64,000 nt of DNA. Origin: Stagnihabitans sp038231395 (GTDB taxonomy: Bacteria > Pseudomonadota > Alphaproteobacteria > Rhodobacterales > Rhodobacteraceae). Below are positions 34,442 through 44,023 of the stretch, piece by piece (position 1 is the stretch's first letter; every line of letters begins with the position of its first letter). The position numbers and the translations under genes are program-made. The DNA lies in assembly GCA_038231395.1 (NCBI GenBank), contig JBBRLL010000017.1:1-64000 (forward strand), written 5' to 3'. The notes beneath the pieces are model-generated. The model saw only the letters and a list, made by a program, of their open reading frames with translations, did not search any database and was not told the DNA's origin.

Positions 34442-37400
34442 ATGCGTGGTTTTGCGTTCCGGTCGGTGGCGATGGTTGCAGTTGTGGCGTTGTTCGGTCT
34501 TGCGGAGGCGCAGGTCGCCGACGCCGACGAACTGGTGCCCGCAAAACGATTTACCCTGTCGGAAAACACCGATCTTCCGGGCGGCGATCTGTCCACGATC
34601 CTCGACACCACGATGGAGGCCTGCGAGACGGCCTGCCTGACCTCCAAGAAATGCGAGGCGATCACCTTCAACACCAAGCAGAACGCCTGCTTCCTGAAAA
34701 AAGGGGCCGGGGCTGCGCAGACGTTTGACGGGGCTTATTCCGGCCTTGTGATCAAGGCCGACAAAGGGGCCGAAGCGCTGGCGCAAAAGCGGCGGCCAGA
34801 GCTGGCGTTTCTGCCGGACTGGGACATCTCGCCTGCGACTGATCTGGCCAGAAGCCTTGCGGACCTGCACATCACGGACGATTACACCGCCGAAGAGCAT
34901 CTGGCCTCTGCCAAGGATGCTGAAAACAGCGGCAACTTTGCCTCTGCCTACAAGTTTGTCGGTGCGGCGTTGAACCTTCAGGACTCGGCCGACAACTGGC
35001 TTAATTATGCGCGGCTGTTGATGAAGGCCGCCGAAAGCGACCAGAACAACGCGTCAAACATGCGCGACAGCGCGTTCCGCGCCACGGTCAACGCCTATTT
35101 GCGCACGGATATCAAGGGGTTGCAGCACAGCATTCTGGTGCAGATGGGTCAGGCATTGGAGACGATTGACCGTGGCCGTGACACCGTGCAGGCTTACCGG
35201 CTGGCGCAACAAATCCAGCCGCGCGACGATACGGCGGCTTTGCTTGACGCGGCGGCCGGAAAATACGGCTTCCGCATCACCGACAACGCCGTGCAGACGG
35301 AAAGCGCGCGGCCTCGGTTGTGCGTGAACTTCTCGGATGATCTGGTGGCTTCCGGCGTCGATTACACGCCCTTTGTGCAGCTGCCGGATGGCGGGCTTTC
35401 GGTGTCGATGGCGGGCTCCCGGCAGTTGTGCGTTGAGGGGATTGCCTTCGGCCAACGCTATACAATGACCTTCCGCAAGGGCTTGCCCTCTGCCACTGGT
35501 GAGACGTTGATCAAGAACGTGGCGATCACCACCTATGTCCGGGATCGCAATCCGGGCGTGCGCTTTACCGGACGCGGCTATGTGTTGCCCAAGACCGGTT
35601 CTGCGTCGATGCCGGTGGTGACGGTGAACACGACCAAGCTGGATCTGGAAGTGTGGAAGGTCACTGACCGTAACCTGCTGCGCGTCATGCAGAACGGCTA
35701 TTTCGATGCGCCGATGTATGACTATCAGGAATATGATTTCAAAGATCAAATTGCGTCAAAGCTGTGGTCCGGCACCGCGACCGTGGGGCAGACCGTCAAC
35801 TCGGATGTGACCACGCGGTTGCCGTTGGACGAAGCGATCAAAGGCCAGCCTGCGGGGATTTACGCCCTGCGCGCTTCGGTGCCCGGCGTTGACCCCTCGA
35901 CGGTTCCGGCCAGCTGGCAGTGGTTTGTGGTGTCAGACCTTGGCCTGACCTCGATGAGCGGCGTTGACGGGATGACCGTGTTTGTTCGTTCGCTTGGCGA
36001 TGCTGCGGCGAAAGCCGGGGTGGACGTGCAGCTTTTGTCAGCGGCGAACGAGGTTTTGGCCACCGCCAAGACCGACGCCACCGGCATGGTGGTGTTTGAG
36101 GCCGGGCTGGTGCGCGGCACCGACAGTTCAGCGCCGGCGATGCTGGTGGCGCGCGATGGTGACAAGGACACCGCGTTCCTGTCTTTGACCGATCCGGAGT
36201 TTGATCTGGCCGACCGCGGCGTTTCGGGGCATGAAGCAGCCCCTCCGGTGGATGTATTCCTGACCACCGACCGTGGCGCTTACCGTGCGGGTGAGACGGT
36301 GCATGCCACCGCTTTGGCCCGTGATGCCAGGCAAGAGGCGATCACCGCTTTGCCGCTGACCGCCATTCTGATGCGCCCGGACGGGGTGGAGTATGTGCGC
36401 GCCAAGACCGATGACATCGGCGCGGGCGGCCATGTGTTCGATTTTCCCATCGCAGGCAATGCGCCGCGTGGCCAGTGGAGCATGGCGGTCTATTCCGACC
36501 TTCAGGCCCCGGCTTTGTCCTCTAAAACCTTCCTCGTCGAAGATTTCCTGCCGGAACGGATTGACTTCAAGCTAAGCGCAGGTGACGCGCCGCTGCATCT
36601 GGACGATGTGCCGACCGTGGCATTGGATGCCAGGTACCTGTTCGGCGCTCCGGGGGCCGATCTGGCTGTGGAGGGCGAGGTTTTGTTGCGCGCAGCACAG
36701 GGGCTTGGCGATTGGCCGGGCTACAGCTTTGGCAAGTTTGATGCAACGTTTGACGCGCAGGTGGCTTCGTTCTCGGACATCCGCACCGATGACAAGGGCC
36801 ACGCCGACATTGACGCGGTCTTGCCGGTAGTGGACGACCCTCTGCGCCCGCTGGAGGCGAAGATCGTGGTGCGTGTGGCGGAAGGATCCGGCCGTCCAGT
36901 GGAACGCGCGGTGACCAAGGCGCTGACACCTTCGGCTGCGATGATCGGCGTGAAGCCGCTGTTTGATGGCGTGGCCGCAGAGAATGGTCAGGCGCGCTTC
37001 AATCTGGTGGGTGTCGGCTCTGACACCAAAGCCAGTGCGATGAAGGTGCATTGGGAGATGACCCGCGTGGATACCAATTACCAATGGTATCAACAGGATG
37101 GCAGCTGGAATTGGGAGCCTGTGACCTCACGTGCCCGTGTGGGCGAGGGCGATGCGGTTCTGACCGCCGATGGTCCGACAGAGATTGCGGGTCCGGTCAC
37201 TTGGGGGGAATACGAGCTTTCCGTGGCGCGGAGCGATGGACAGAAGGCTGTCACCTCGGTGCAGTTCTATGCCGGTTGGTACGCGCCCTCGGACGTAAGC
37301 TCCACCCCGGACACGTTGCAACTGTCGCTGGACAAGCCGGACTACAAAGTGGGCGATACGGCGATGCTGCGGATCGTGCCAAGGGCTGCGGGGACGGCGC

Positions 37401-39895
37401 TGATCACGGTTCTGTCGAACGAGGTAATCTTGCATCAGGAAGTGGCCGTGACCGAGGGTGAAAACCTGATCCCGGTCACAGTGACCGATGATTGGGGCAC
37501 CGGCGCTTATGTGACGGCTGCGGTGCTGCGCCCGATGGATGTGACGGCGGGGCGCAACCCGGCACGGTCGTTGGGCCTGGCCTATGCCAAGATTGACCCC
37601 GGAACCCGGGCCCTGAAAACCACGATCGAGGTGGCGGCAGAGACGCCGCCGCGCGGGCCGCTGGATATTGCGGTGAAGGTGGACGGGGTGGCTGCGGGCG
37701 ATACCGCGTTTGTGACAGTGGCTGCGGTGGATCAGGGCATCCTGAACCTGACCGGCTATCTGCCGCCCGATCCGCAGGACCATTACTTTGGCCAACGCAA
37801 GTTGGGCGTCGGCATCCGTGACCTCTATGGCCGGTTGATCGACGGGCTGAACGGGGCTGAGGGGACGGTCCGCTCCGGTGGCGATGCCGGGGCCAATGCG
37901 CGGCTGCAAGCGCCACCCCCGACCGAACAACTGGTTGCCAACTTTGCCGGGCCCGTGCAGGTCGGTGCTGATGGCTATGCCCGTGTCAGCTTTGACTTGC
38001 CCGCCTTCAACGGCACCGTCAAAGTGATGGCCGTGGCATGGAGCAAGCGCGGCGTGGGTGAGGCGAATGCCGATGTTCTGGTGCGCGACCCGGTTGTGGT
38101 GACCGCAAGCCTGCCGCGCTTCATGCAGCCCGGCGATGAAAGCCGTTTGCTGTTGGAGATTGTGCATGCCACCGGCCCTTCGGGACATATGGCTCTGACA
38201 GTCTCCTCCTCTGGCGTGACCATCGGCAAAGTGCCGGATGGGGTTGACCTGAAAGACCTTGGCAAGGCCGTGGTGGAAATTCCGGTCAAGGCCAGTGCGG
38301 TTGGCGTGCAAAGCATTGAGGTGACGCTGACCACACCGGATGGCAAGGTGCTGATCAAGGACCTGAAACTGCCGGTGCAGATTGACGATCCGGTGGTGTC
38401 ACGGGTCAGCCGGTTGGACCTCGCCTCGGGTAAAAGCTTTACCTTCGATGCGAATGTCTTTGCCGGGTTGCAACCCGGTTCGGGCAAGGCTGTGATGGCA
38501 ATTGGTCCGATTGCGCGGCTGAATGCGCCGGGGACTTTGGCCGCTTTGGACGCTTATCCTTACGGCTGTACCGAGCAGATCACCTCCAAAGCCCTGCCGC
38601 TGCTTTACTTTGACCAAGTGGCGCAGGCGATGGACCTGCCGGGTGGCAACGACATCAAGACCCGGGTGAAAGAAGCGATTGCGGCGGTTCTGACCAACCA
38701 AAGCGCCTCCGGCAGCTTTGGGCTCTGGGCACCCGGTGAGGGGGATATGTGGCTTGACGCCTTTGTCACCGACTTTTTAAGCCGGGCGAAGGCGCGGGGC
38801 TACTCCGTCCCGGATCAGGCCTTCCGGCAGGCGCTGGATAACCTGCGCAATCAGGTCAATTACTATGCCGACTTCGACAAGGGCGGTGAACCTTTGGCCA
38901 ATGCGCTGATGGTTCTGGCCCGTGAGGGGGCGGCGGCCGTGGGCGACCTGCGCTACTACGCCGATGTGAAGGGCGATGCCTTTGCGACGCCGACAGCGAT
39001 GGCGCAACTGGGTGCGGCTTTGGCCAGCTATGGCGATCAGCCGCGGGCGGATATGATGTTCGGCAAGGCGGTCAAGGCGTTGAGCGGCTTGCCCACGTCA
39101 GAGGACCAGATCCTGCGCGCCGACTATGGCACACCGTTCCGCGATGCGGCTGCGGTGTTGACTTTGGCGGTAGAGGCCGGTTCGAAAACCGTGGATCGTG
39201 AGGCGCTGACCAACCGCATCGCCGGCCAAACCGGGCTGTCGACACAGGAAGCAACGTGGAGCCTTTTGGCCGCCAATGCGCTGATCGGAATGCCGGATGG
39301 CGCGGGGGTGACGTTGAACGGGGCCGCGGCGAAGGGGCCGATGGTCAAGGTGCTGGACGCCAGCTTCTCTGATCCAGTTGTCGTGAAGAATGAGGGTGAC
39401 ACCAAGACCACGCTGACCGTCACCACCTTCGGCGTGCCGACGGATCCCATTCAGGCCGGTGGCAATGGCTATGCGATCACCCGCAGCTACTACACGATGG
39501 ATGGTCAACCTGCCGCACTCGACAAGGCCAAGGTCGGTGACCGCATGGTGGCCGTGCTGGAGGTGACACCCTTCGGCAGGGGGGAGGCGCGGCTGATGGT
39601 CAATGACCCGCTGCCCGCCGGGTTCGAGATTGACAACCCCAACCTGATCACCGGCGGGGCTATCACCAAGCTGGACTTCCTTGATCTGGCGACCGAGGTG
39701 GCACACAGCGAATTCCGGCAGGACCGTTTCCTGACGGCGATTGACCGGAGCGACAATTCCAGCTTCCGGCTCGGCTATGTGCTGCGCGCCGTCAGTCCGG
39801 GCAAATATCACCAACCCGCCGCTTCGGTTGAGGATATGTACCGTCCTGATCTGAATGCCCACACTGACGAGGGGACCGTCACGGTTACCAAGTGA
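34442..39895 (+). CDS. Bacterial alpha-2-macroglobulin with N-terminal PAN/apple domain
   Basis: 1817 residues. ATG 34442 follows a GGGG-rich site and starts a Sec signal peptide (residues 1-24, no lipobox cysteine, so not a lipoprotein like E. coli YfhM). A PAN/apple-type domain with paired cysteines (MEACETACLTSKKCEAITFN) covers about 45-110; a helical stretch, then the macroglobulin domains follow. The thioester motif YGCTEQ has its Cys at residue 1376. Such proteins trap proteases in the periplasm and are usually paired with penicillin-binding protein 1C, as here 13 bases downstream. Confidence 0.94.
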   Translation: MRGFAFRSVAMVAVVALFGLAEAQVADADELVPAKRFTLSENTDLPGGDLSTILDTTMEACETACLTSKKCEAITFNTKQNACFLKKGAGAAQTFDGAYSGLVIKADKGAEALAQKRRPELAFLPDWDISPATDLARSLADLHITDDYTAEEHLASAKDAENSGNFASAYKFVGAALNLQDSADNWLNYARLLMKAAESDQNNASNMRDSAFRATVNAYLRTDIKGLQHSILVQMGQALETIDRGRDTVQAYRLAQQIQPRDDTAALLDAAAGKYGFRITDNAVQTESARPRLCVNFSDDLVASGVDYTPFVQLPDGGLSVSMAGSRQLCVEGIAFGQRYTMTFRKGLPSATGETLIKNVAITTYVRDRNPGVRFTGRGYVLPKTGSASMPVVTVNTTKLDLEVWKVTDRNLLRVMQNGYFDAPMYDYQEYDFKDQIASKLWSGTATVGQTVNSDVTTRLPLDEAIKGQPAGIYALRASVPGVDPSTVPASWQWFVVSDLGLTSMSGVDGMTVFVRSLGDAAAKAGVDVQLLSAANEVLATAKTDATGMVVFEAGLVRGTDSSAPAMLVARDGDKDTAFLSLTDPEFDLADRGVSGHEAAPPVDVFLTTDRGAYRAGETVHATALARDARQEAITALPLTAILMRPDGVEYVRAKTDDIGAGGHVFDFPIAGNAPRGQWSMAVYSDLQAPALSSKTFLVEDFLPERIDFKLSAGDAPLHLDDVPTVALDARYLFGAPGADLAVEGEVLLRAAQGLGDWPGYSFGKFDATFDAQVASFSDIRTDDKGHADIDAVLPVVDDPLRPLEAKIVVRVAEGSGRPVERAVTKALTPSAAMIGVKPLFDGVAAENGQARFNLVGVGSDTKASAMKVHWEMTRVDTNYQWYQQDGSWNWEPVTSRARVGEGDAVLTADGPTEIAGPVTWGEYELSVARSDGQKAVTSVQFYAGWYAPSDVSSTPDTLQLSLDKPDYKVGDTAMLRIVPRAAGTALITVLSNEVILHQEVAVTEGENLIPVTVTDDWGTGAYVTAAVLRPMDVTAGRNPARSLGLAYAKIDPGTRALKTTIEVAAETPPRGPLDIAVKVDGVAAGDTAFVTVAAVDQGILNLTGYLPPDPQDHYFGQRKLGVGIRDLYGRLIDGLNGAEGTVRSGGDAGANARLQAPPPTEQLVANFAGPVQVGADGYARVSFDLPAFNGTVKVMAVAWSKRGVGEANADVLVRDPVVVTASLPRFMQPGDESRLLLEIVHATGPSGHMALTVSSSGVTIGKVPDGVDLKDLGKAVVEIPVKASAVGVQSIEVTLTTPDGKVLIKDLKLPVQIDDPVVSRVSRLDLASGKSFTFDANVFAGLQPGSGKAVMAIGPIARLNAPGTLAALDAYPYGCTEQITSKALPLLYFDQVAQAMDLPGGNDIKTRVKEAIAAVLTNQSASGSFGLWAPGEGDMWLDAFVTDFLSRAKARGYSVPDQAFRQALDNLRNQVNYYADFDKGGEPLANALMVLAREGAAAVGDLRYYADVKGDAFATPTAMAQLGAALASYGDQPRADMMFGKAVKALSGLPTSEDQILRADYGTPFRDAAAVLTLAVEAGSKTVDREALTNRIAGQTGLSTQEATWSLLAANALIGMPDGAGVTLNGAAAKGPMVKVLDASFSDPVVVKNEGDTKTTLTVTTFGVPTDPIQAGGNGYAITRSYYTMDGQPAALDKAKVGDRMVAVLEVTPFGRGEARLMVNDPLPAGFEIDNPNLITGGAITKLDFLDLATEVAHSEFRQDRFLTAIDRSDNSSFRLGYVLRAVSPGKYHQPAASVEDMYRPDLNAHTDEGTVTVTK

Positions 39896-39908
39896 TGCGG
39901 GCCTGATT

Positions 39909-41945
39909 ATGAAAGCCAGATGGTTCATTGCGGCGGCGGCGGGCCTTTGGCTCGCCGCAATCGCACGCGACAGGGTGGACGGCTGGATCGACGCCACCGT
40001 CATCCCGAATTTGGCTTTGCCCACCAGTCAGGAAGTGGTGGACCGCAGCGGCGACCTGCTGCGCGCCTATACCGTGACCGATGGAAAATGGCGGCTGGCG
40101 ACCGACGTGGCGCGGGTTGATCCGTTCTTTGTGAACCTTCTGTTGGACTACGAGGACAAGCGGTTCTACCAACACGCCGGAATTGACCCGCAAGCCATGA
40201 TCCGCGCCTTGGGGCAGGCCTTGTGGAATGGCCATGTCGTCTCGGGCGGATCAACCCTGACGATGCAGGTGGCGCGTTTGCTGGAGGATTCCGGCACCGG
40301 GCGGATTGAGGGCAAGCTGCGCCAGATGCGGCTGGCCATGGCGTTGGAGCGGCGTCTGACCAAGGACCAGATCCTGTCGCTGTACCTGCTGCTCGCGCCA
40401 TATGGCGGCAACGTTGAAGGGATGCGCGCCGCCACGCTGACCTATTTTGGCAAGGAACCGCACCGGCTGACCCCGGCGGAGGCGGCCCTTCTGGTGGCCA
40501 TCCCGCAAAGCCCTGAAACCCGCCGCCCGGACCGGAGCGGCGCAGTGAAAGCCGCCCGTGACCGCGTGTTGGAGCGCGCCTTGTCGGATGGGGTTATCGA
40601 CGCCGATCAGGCGCATGCCGCTGAAACGGAGCCTGTGCCGGTGGCGCGCCGGCCTTTCCCTGCCTTGGCTCCGCATCTGTCGGACCGGGTGGTGGCAGAG
40701 GATAAGGACCATACCCGCCACCAGACCACGCTCGACAAAGGCCTGCAAATGGCGCTGGAGCGGTTGGCCGCCGACACGGTGCGCGGCATGGGCGACCGGA
40801 TGCAGGTGGCGATTGTGGTGGCCGATCACCAGACCGGCGAGGTTTTGGCCTCGATAGGTTCCGCTGCCTACACCGGCGATCAGCGGCAGGGGTTTGTCGA
40901 TATGACGACGGCGCTGCGCTCTCCGGGGTCCACGCTGAAACCGCTGATTTACGGGCTGGCCTTTGACGAGGGGCTGGTCCATCCGGAAACCTTGATCGAC
41001 GACAAGCCCACCGATTTCAACGGCTACCGTCCGCAGAACTTTGATCGGCAGTTTCGGGGCACCATCCGCATCCGCGAGGCGTTGCAACAGTCGCTGAACA
41101 TCCCCGCTGTGGCGCTGACTGATGCTTTGGGGCCCGCCAAACTGTTGCAGGCGATGGACCGAGCCCAGATGAAATCCGCACTTCCCAATGGCCAGCCGGG
41201 GTTGGCGGTGGCCTTGGGCGGCATTGGGGTGACGCTGGAGGATATGGTGCAGCTTTATGCAGCCATTGCGCGCGGCGGTGTGGTGCGGCCTTTGACCCAC
41301 ACCTTTAACGCCGATACTCCCGAGGGGCAGCGGGTGGTGACCAAGGTTTCGGCTTGGGAGGTCGGCGATATTCTGGCTGGCCTTGCACCGCCGCCCGGTG
41401 CGCCCTCCAATCGGCTGGCCTACAAGACCGGCACGTCCTACGGCCACCGCGACGCCTGGGCGATTGGCTTTGACGGCAAGGCTGTGATCGGCGTCTGGAT
41501 GGGGCGGGCGGATGGCACGCCGGTGCCGGGGGCGTTTGGGGCGGATTTGGCCGCTCCGGTGCTGTTTCAGGCCTTTGCCCGGCTGAAACCGACGCTGGAC
41601 CCGCAACCCAGCCCGCCGCCCGATGCCCTGATGCTGGCCAATGCGCAGTTGCCACAACCGTTGCGCCATTTCCGGTCGCGCCAGGCCGCCTTCGCACCCG
41701 ATGCCACAGCGCCGGAGGTCAGCTTTCCGCCTGACGGTGCGGAAGTGGAGTTGCTGCCGGAAGGCCTGATGGTTCGCGTGTCTGGCGGCACAGCACCTTT
41801 CACATGGCTGGCCAACGGTGCCCCGGTGCTGAGCGAGACCGAAAACCCCGCGATCCTGCTGCCCGATCTGGGGCGCGGTTTTGTAACCCTGTCGGTGATT
41901 GACGCCGACGGACGTTCCGCCCGCACAAGGGTGCGGCTGCGTTAG
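39909..41945 (+). CDS. pbpC: Penicillin-binding protein 1C
   Basis: 678 residues, ATG 39909. An N-terminal membrane anchor is followed by the GT51 transglycosylase with YEDKRFYQHAGID and GGSTLTMQVARLL. The transpeptidase domain has SPGSTLKP (active Ser), SLN, and YKTGTSYGHRDAW. A C-terminal beta domain of the BiPBP_C type follows (APEVSFPPDGAEVELLPEG to the end). It repairs peptidoglycan, in classical partnership with alpha-2-macroglobulin; the two genes are 13 bases apart and form an operon. Confidence 0.95.
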   Translation: MKARWFIAAAAGLWLAAIARDRVDGWIDATVIPNLALPTSQEVVDRSGDLLRAYTVTDGKWRLATDVARVDPFFVNLLLDYEDKRFYQHAGIDPQAMIRALGQALWNGHVVSGGSTLTMQVARLLEDSGTGRIEGKLRQMRLAMALERRLTKDQILSLYLLLAPYGGNVEGMRAATLTYFGKEPHRLTPAEAALLVAIPQSPETRRPDRSGAVKAARDRVLERALSDGVIDADQAHAAETEPVPVARRPFPALAPHLSDRVVAEDKDHTRHQTTLDKGLQMALERLAADTVRGMGDRMQVAIVVADHQTGEVLASIGSAAYTGDQRQGFVDMTTALRSPGSTLKPLIYGLAFDEGLVHPETLIDDKPTDFNGYRPQNFDRQFRGTIRIREALQQSLNIPAVALTDALGPAKLLQAMDRAQMKSALPNGQPGLAVALGGIGVTLEDMVQLYAAIARGGVVRPLTHTFNADTPEGQRVVTKVSAWEVGDILAGLAPPPGAPSNRLAYKTGTSYGHRDAWAIGFDGKAVIGVWMGRADGTPVPGAFGADLAAPVLFQAFARLKPTLDPQPSPPPDALMLANAQLPQPLRHFRSRQAAFAPDATAPEVSFPPDGAEVELLPEGLMVRVSGGTAPFTWLANGAPVLSETENPAILLPDLGRGFVTLSVIDADGRSARTRVRLR

Positions 41946-41947
41946 GC

Positions 41948-42012
41948 CATGCTGAGCATGTTAGAGCAGGATTGTTCAACCCTTATGCCATCTGCCCAAA
42001 CCTGAGCAGGAT
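41948..42012. repeat. Short palindrome and direct repeat after pbpC
   Basis: A 13-base palindrome CATGCTGAGCATG (41948-41960) is followed by two copies of GAGCAGGAT (41964-41972 and 42004-42012), each continuing with a TTGTT-like sequence. They look like a shortened intergenic repeat of the kind common in alphaproteobacteria; no intact unit or terminal repeats are visible. Low confidence. Confidence 0.3.
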
Positions 42013-42110
42013 CTTGTTTCCCTCAAACATCAACTCACCCCCGTCCCCCGGTTGACCTTCGTATGCCGTATGGTTACGCGGGAAAGATCCTCTTTCCCCC
42101 GGGTGCCCCA

Positions 42111-43205
42111 ATGTTCGCGTCTCCGAAGTCTGCGCTGTTGTCCACAGGCCTGTCGTCTTTATTCATTGTAGGCTCTGGTGCGGCGATCTTCGGGCCTGCG
42201 CTTGTGGTCTTTCAACACGCGTTTGACATCACCACGACGACCGCTGGCCTTTTGATCTCGACGTTGTGGATCGGATGCCTGGCCGGTGTGCTGGCGATGT
42301 ACTTCAAGGGCGGCCAGATCACCCCGCGCTTCCCCTTGGCCGTTCTGGTGCTGGGGTCTGTTCTGCTGGCACTTGCCCCCGCCTGGCCGGCGGTGCTGGC
42401 CGGTGGGGTGATCTTTGGCTTCGGCTATGGCGGCCTGGCGGCCCTGTACAACGCGCGTGTCCTGTCGGCGTTTGGTGCGACCGGACCGGCCAAGGTCGGG
42501 ATGCTGAACGCCATCTATTCGCTCGGGGCAATCCTTGCGCCCTATGGCTTCACCCTGATGGGTGGCGATTTGCGCCCGGTGTTCTGGGCGATTGCGGCGC
42601 TTTCGGCGCTGACTTGGGTGATGTCGGGCACAGTCGGGGTGACCGGTCTGGTGCCAGAGGCGCAGGGGCGCGGGTTCCGTCTGCATCTGCCGATCTTGGG
42701 CTTTGCGGTGGTGTCGATCGGGATCGAGGCCAGCCTGTCCGGCCTTGGCCCTACTGCCTTGATCCGCGCCGGCATTGACGAGAAAACCGCCGCAGAGCTG
42801 CTGTCGTTGTTCTTCGTGGCGGCTTTGGCGGCGCGGGTTTGCCTGATCCTGCTCGCCCACCGGTTCACCGACTTCGGCATCCTTGTCTTTGCGCTGGCCT
42901 TGGCTACGTTTTGCAACCTTGGGGCAGCGCTGATCAGCCCGGCATTTTTCTTTCCGCTGGCGGGGGCTGCGGCTGCGTTGTTCTTTCAGGGTGTCTATGT
43001 GACCGCGATCCGCAAGATGGGCGACGACCCGAGGGTTTCACCGATCATCCTTGGCACCGGGCTGATCGGAGCTGTCATCTCACCGCAGATCTACGCCCGC
43101 CTGATGGACGTGGCAGGCCCGCATGGGTTTTTCTGGATCGTGAGCTTTGTGGCGGGTGTGGCGACGCTGGCGGCAATCGCCTCGTACCGGGCGATCATGC
43201 GCTGA
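42111..43205 (+). CDS. MFS transporter, YbfB/CynX-like
   Basis: 364 residues with 10-12 predicted membrane segments. ATG 42111 is the start just before the first helix (TGLSSLFIVGSGAAIFGP); an ATG 16 codons upstream is possible and neither has a clear ribosome site. The loop MYFKGGQITPRFPLAV replaces the usual MFS loop motif. Cargo unknown. Stop is directly adjacent to that of the convergent metallophosphatase. Confidence 0.8.
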   Translation: MFASPKSALLSTGLSSLFIVGSGAAIFGPALVVFQHAFDITTTTAGLLISTLWIGCLAGVLAMYFKGGQITPRFPLAVLVLGSVLLALAPAWPAVLAGGVIFGFGYGGLAALYNARVLSAFGATGPAKVGMLNAIYSLGAILAPYGFTLMGGDLRPVFWAIAALSALTWVMSGTVGVTGLVPEAQGRGFRLHLPILGFAVVSIGIEASLSGLGPTALIRAGIDEKTAAELLSLFFVAALAARVCLILLAHRFTDFGILVFALALATFCNLGAALISPAFFFPLAGAAAALFFQGVYVTAIRKMGDDPRVSPIILGTGLIGAVISPQIYARLMDVAGPHGFFWIVSFVAGVATLAAIASYRAIMR

Positions 43206-43949
43206 TCAGGTTTCGTCCCAGTCATAGGGCATCGGCTCGCGCCCCTCATCGGTGAGCAAAAAGGCGCGACGGCCTTCGATCACGGCGGCGGAAAGTGGGC
43301 CGCCGTAAGCGGCACTGCTGTCCATGTTCAGGCGGTTGCCATAGTGGGTGGCTTTGTCGATGGCGGTGTGGCCATGAACGACAAGGGCACCGTGATCACG
43401 CTGGTCCTCCAGAAATTCGCGGCGGATCCAGACGAGGTCATCTTCGGTCTGATCCGCCAAAGGGATCCCGGGGCGGATCCCTGCATGAACAAAGATGGCA
43501 TCCTCCAGCGCCAGCCGGGTCGGCAGGCTTTGCAGAAAGCGGCGATGGTTTTGCGGAACGGCGGCCAGCGCCTCTGCCAGCACCGGCGCAAGCGGGCGGT
43601 CACCGGGATTGCGCACGCCGTAAGAGGCCAGCGTGGCAGCCCCGCCGATCCTGGGGTGCAACCAACTGTGTTCGGGTCGCAACCCGGGGTCGCGCCATTT
43701 GGGATCATTCAGGAATTGGCTGAAAAGCCGGTCGTGGTTGCCTTTCAGCATCCGCCAGTCGCGGCCCGCCTCCACCCCGGTCATCAGATACTCCACCACA
43801 CCACGGCTGTCAGGCCCACGGTCCACCAGGTCACCCAGATGGATGATCGTGCCGTGACCATGCAGCGCCATATCGGCCCGGATGCGGTGGTGGGCGGCTT
43901 TCAAAAGGTCCAGATGGCCGTGAATGTCGCCGATGGCGTAAATGTGCAT
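43206..43949 (-). CDS. Metallophosphoesterase, serine/threonine phosphatase type
   Basis: 247 residues. Di-metal signatures in order: YAIGDIHGHLDLL, IHLGDLVDRGPDSRG, LKGNHDRLF, and later VHAGIRPG and VVHGHT. This set matches the PrpA/PP1-like protein or nucleotide (Ap4A) phosphatases of bacteria. The substrate is not evident. It lies 74 bases downstream of the serA terminator region on the same strand. Confidence 0.9.
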   Translation of the reverse strand: MHIYAIGDIHGHLDLLKAAHHRIRADMALHGHGTIIHLGDLVDRGPDSRGVVEYLMTGVEAGRDWRMLKGNHDRLFSQFLNDPKWRDPGLRPEHSWLHPRIGGAATLASYGVRNPGDRPLAPVLAEALAAVPQNHRRFLQSLPTRLALEDAIFVHAGIRPGIPLADQTEDDLVWIRREFLEDQRDHGALVVHGHTAIDKATHYGNRLNMDSSAAYGGPLSAAVIEGRRAFLLTDEGREPMPYDWDET

Positions 43950-43972
43950 GATGGGCCTCTTGCAAGAAACCG

Positions 43973-43993
43973 GGGCCGCTGATCGGGCGGCCC
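43973..43993 (-). terminator. Probable terminator of the serC-serA operon
   Basis: Reverse strand GGGCCGC, loop of seven, GCGGCCC, followed after CGG by TTTCTTG. It lies about 30 bases downstream of the serA stop. It overlaps the leader of the metallophosphatase gene. Confidence 0.6.
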
Positions 43994-44023
43994 AGGTTTA
44001 GTTTAGCCAAAGTGAGATGGTGG

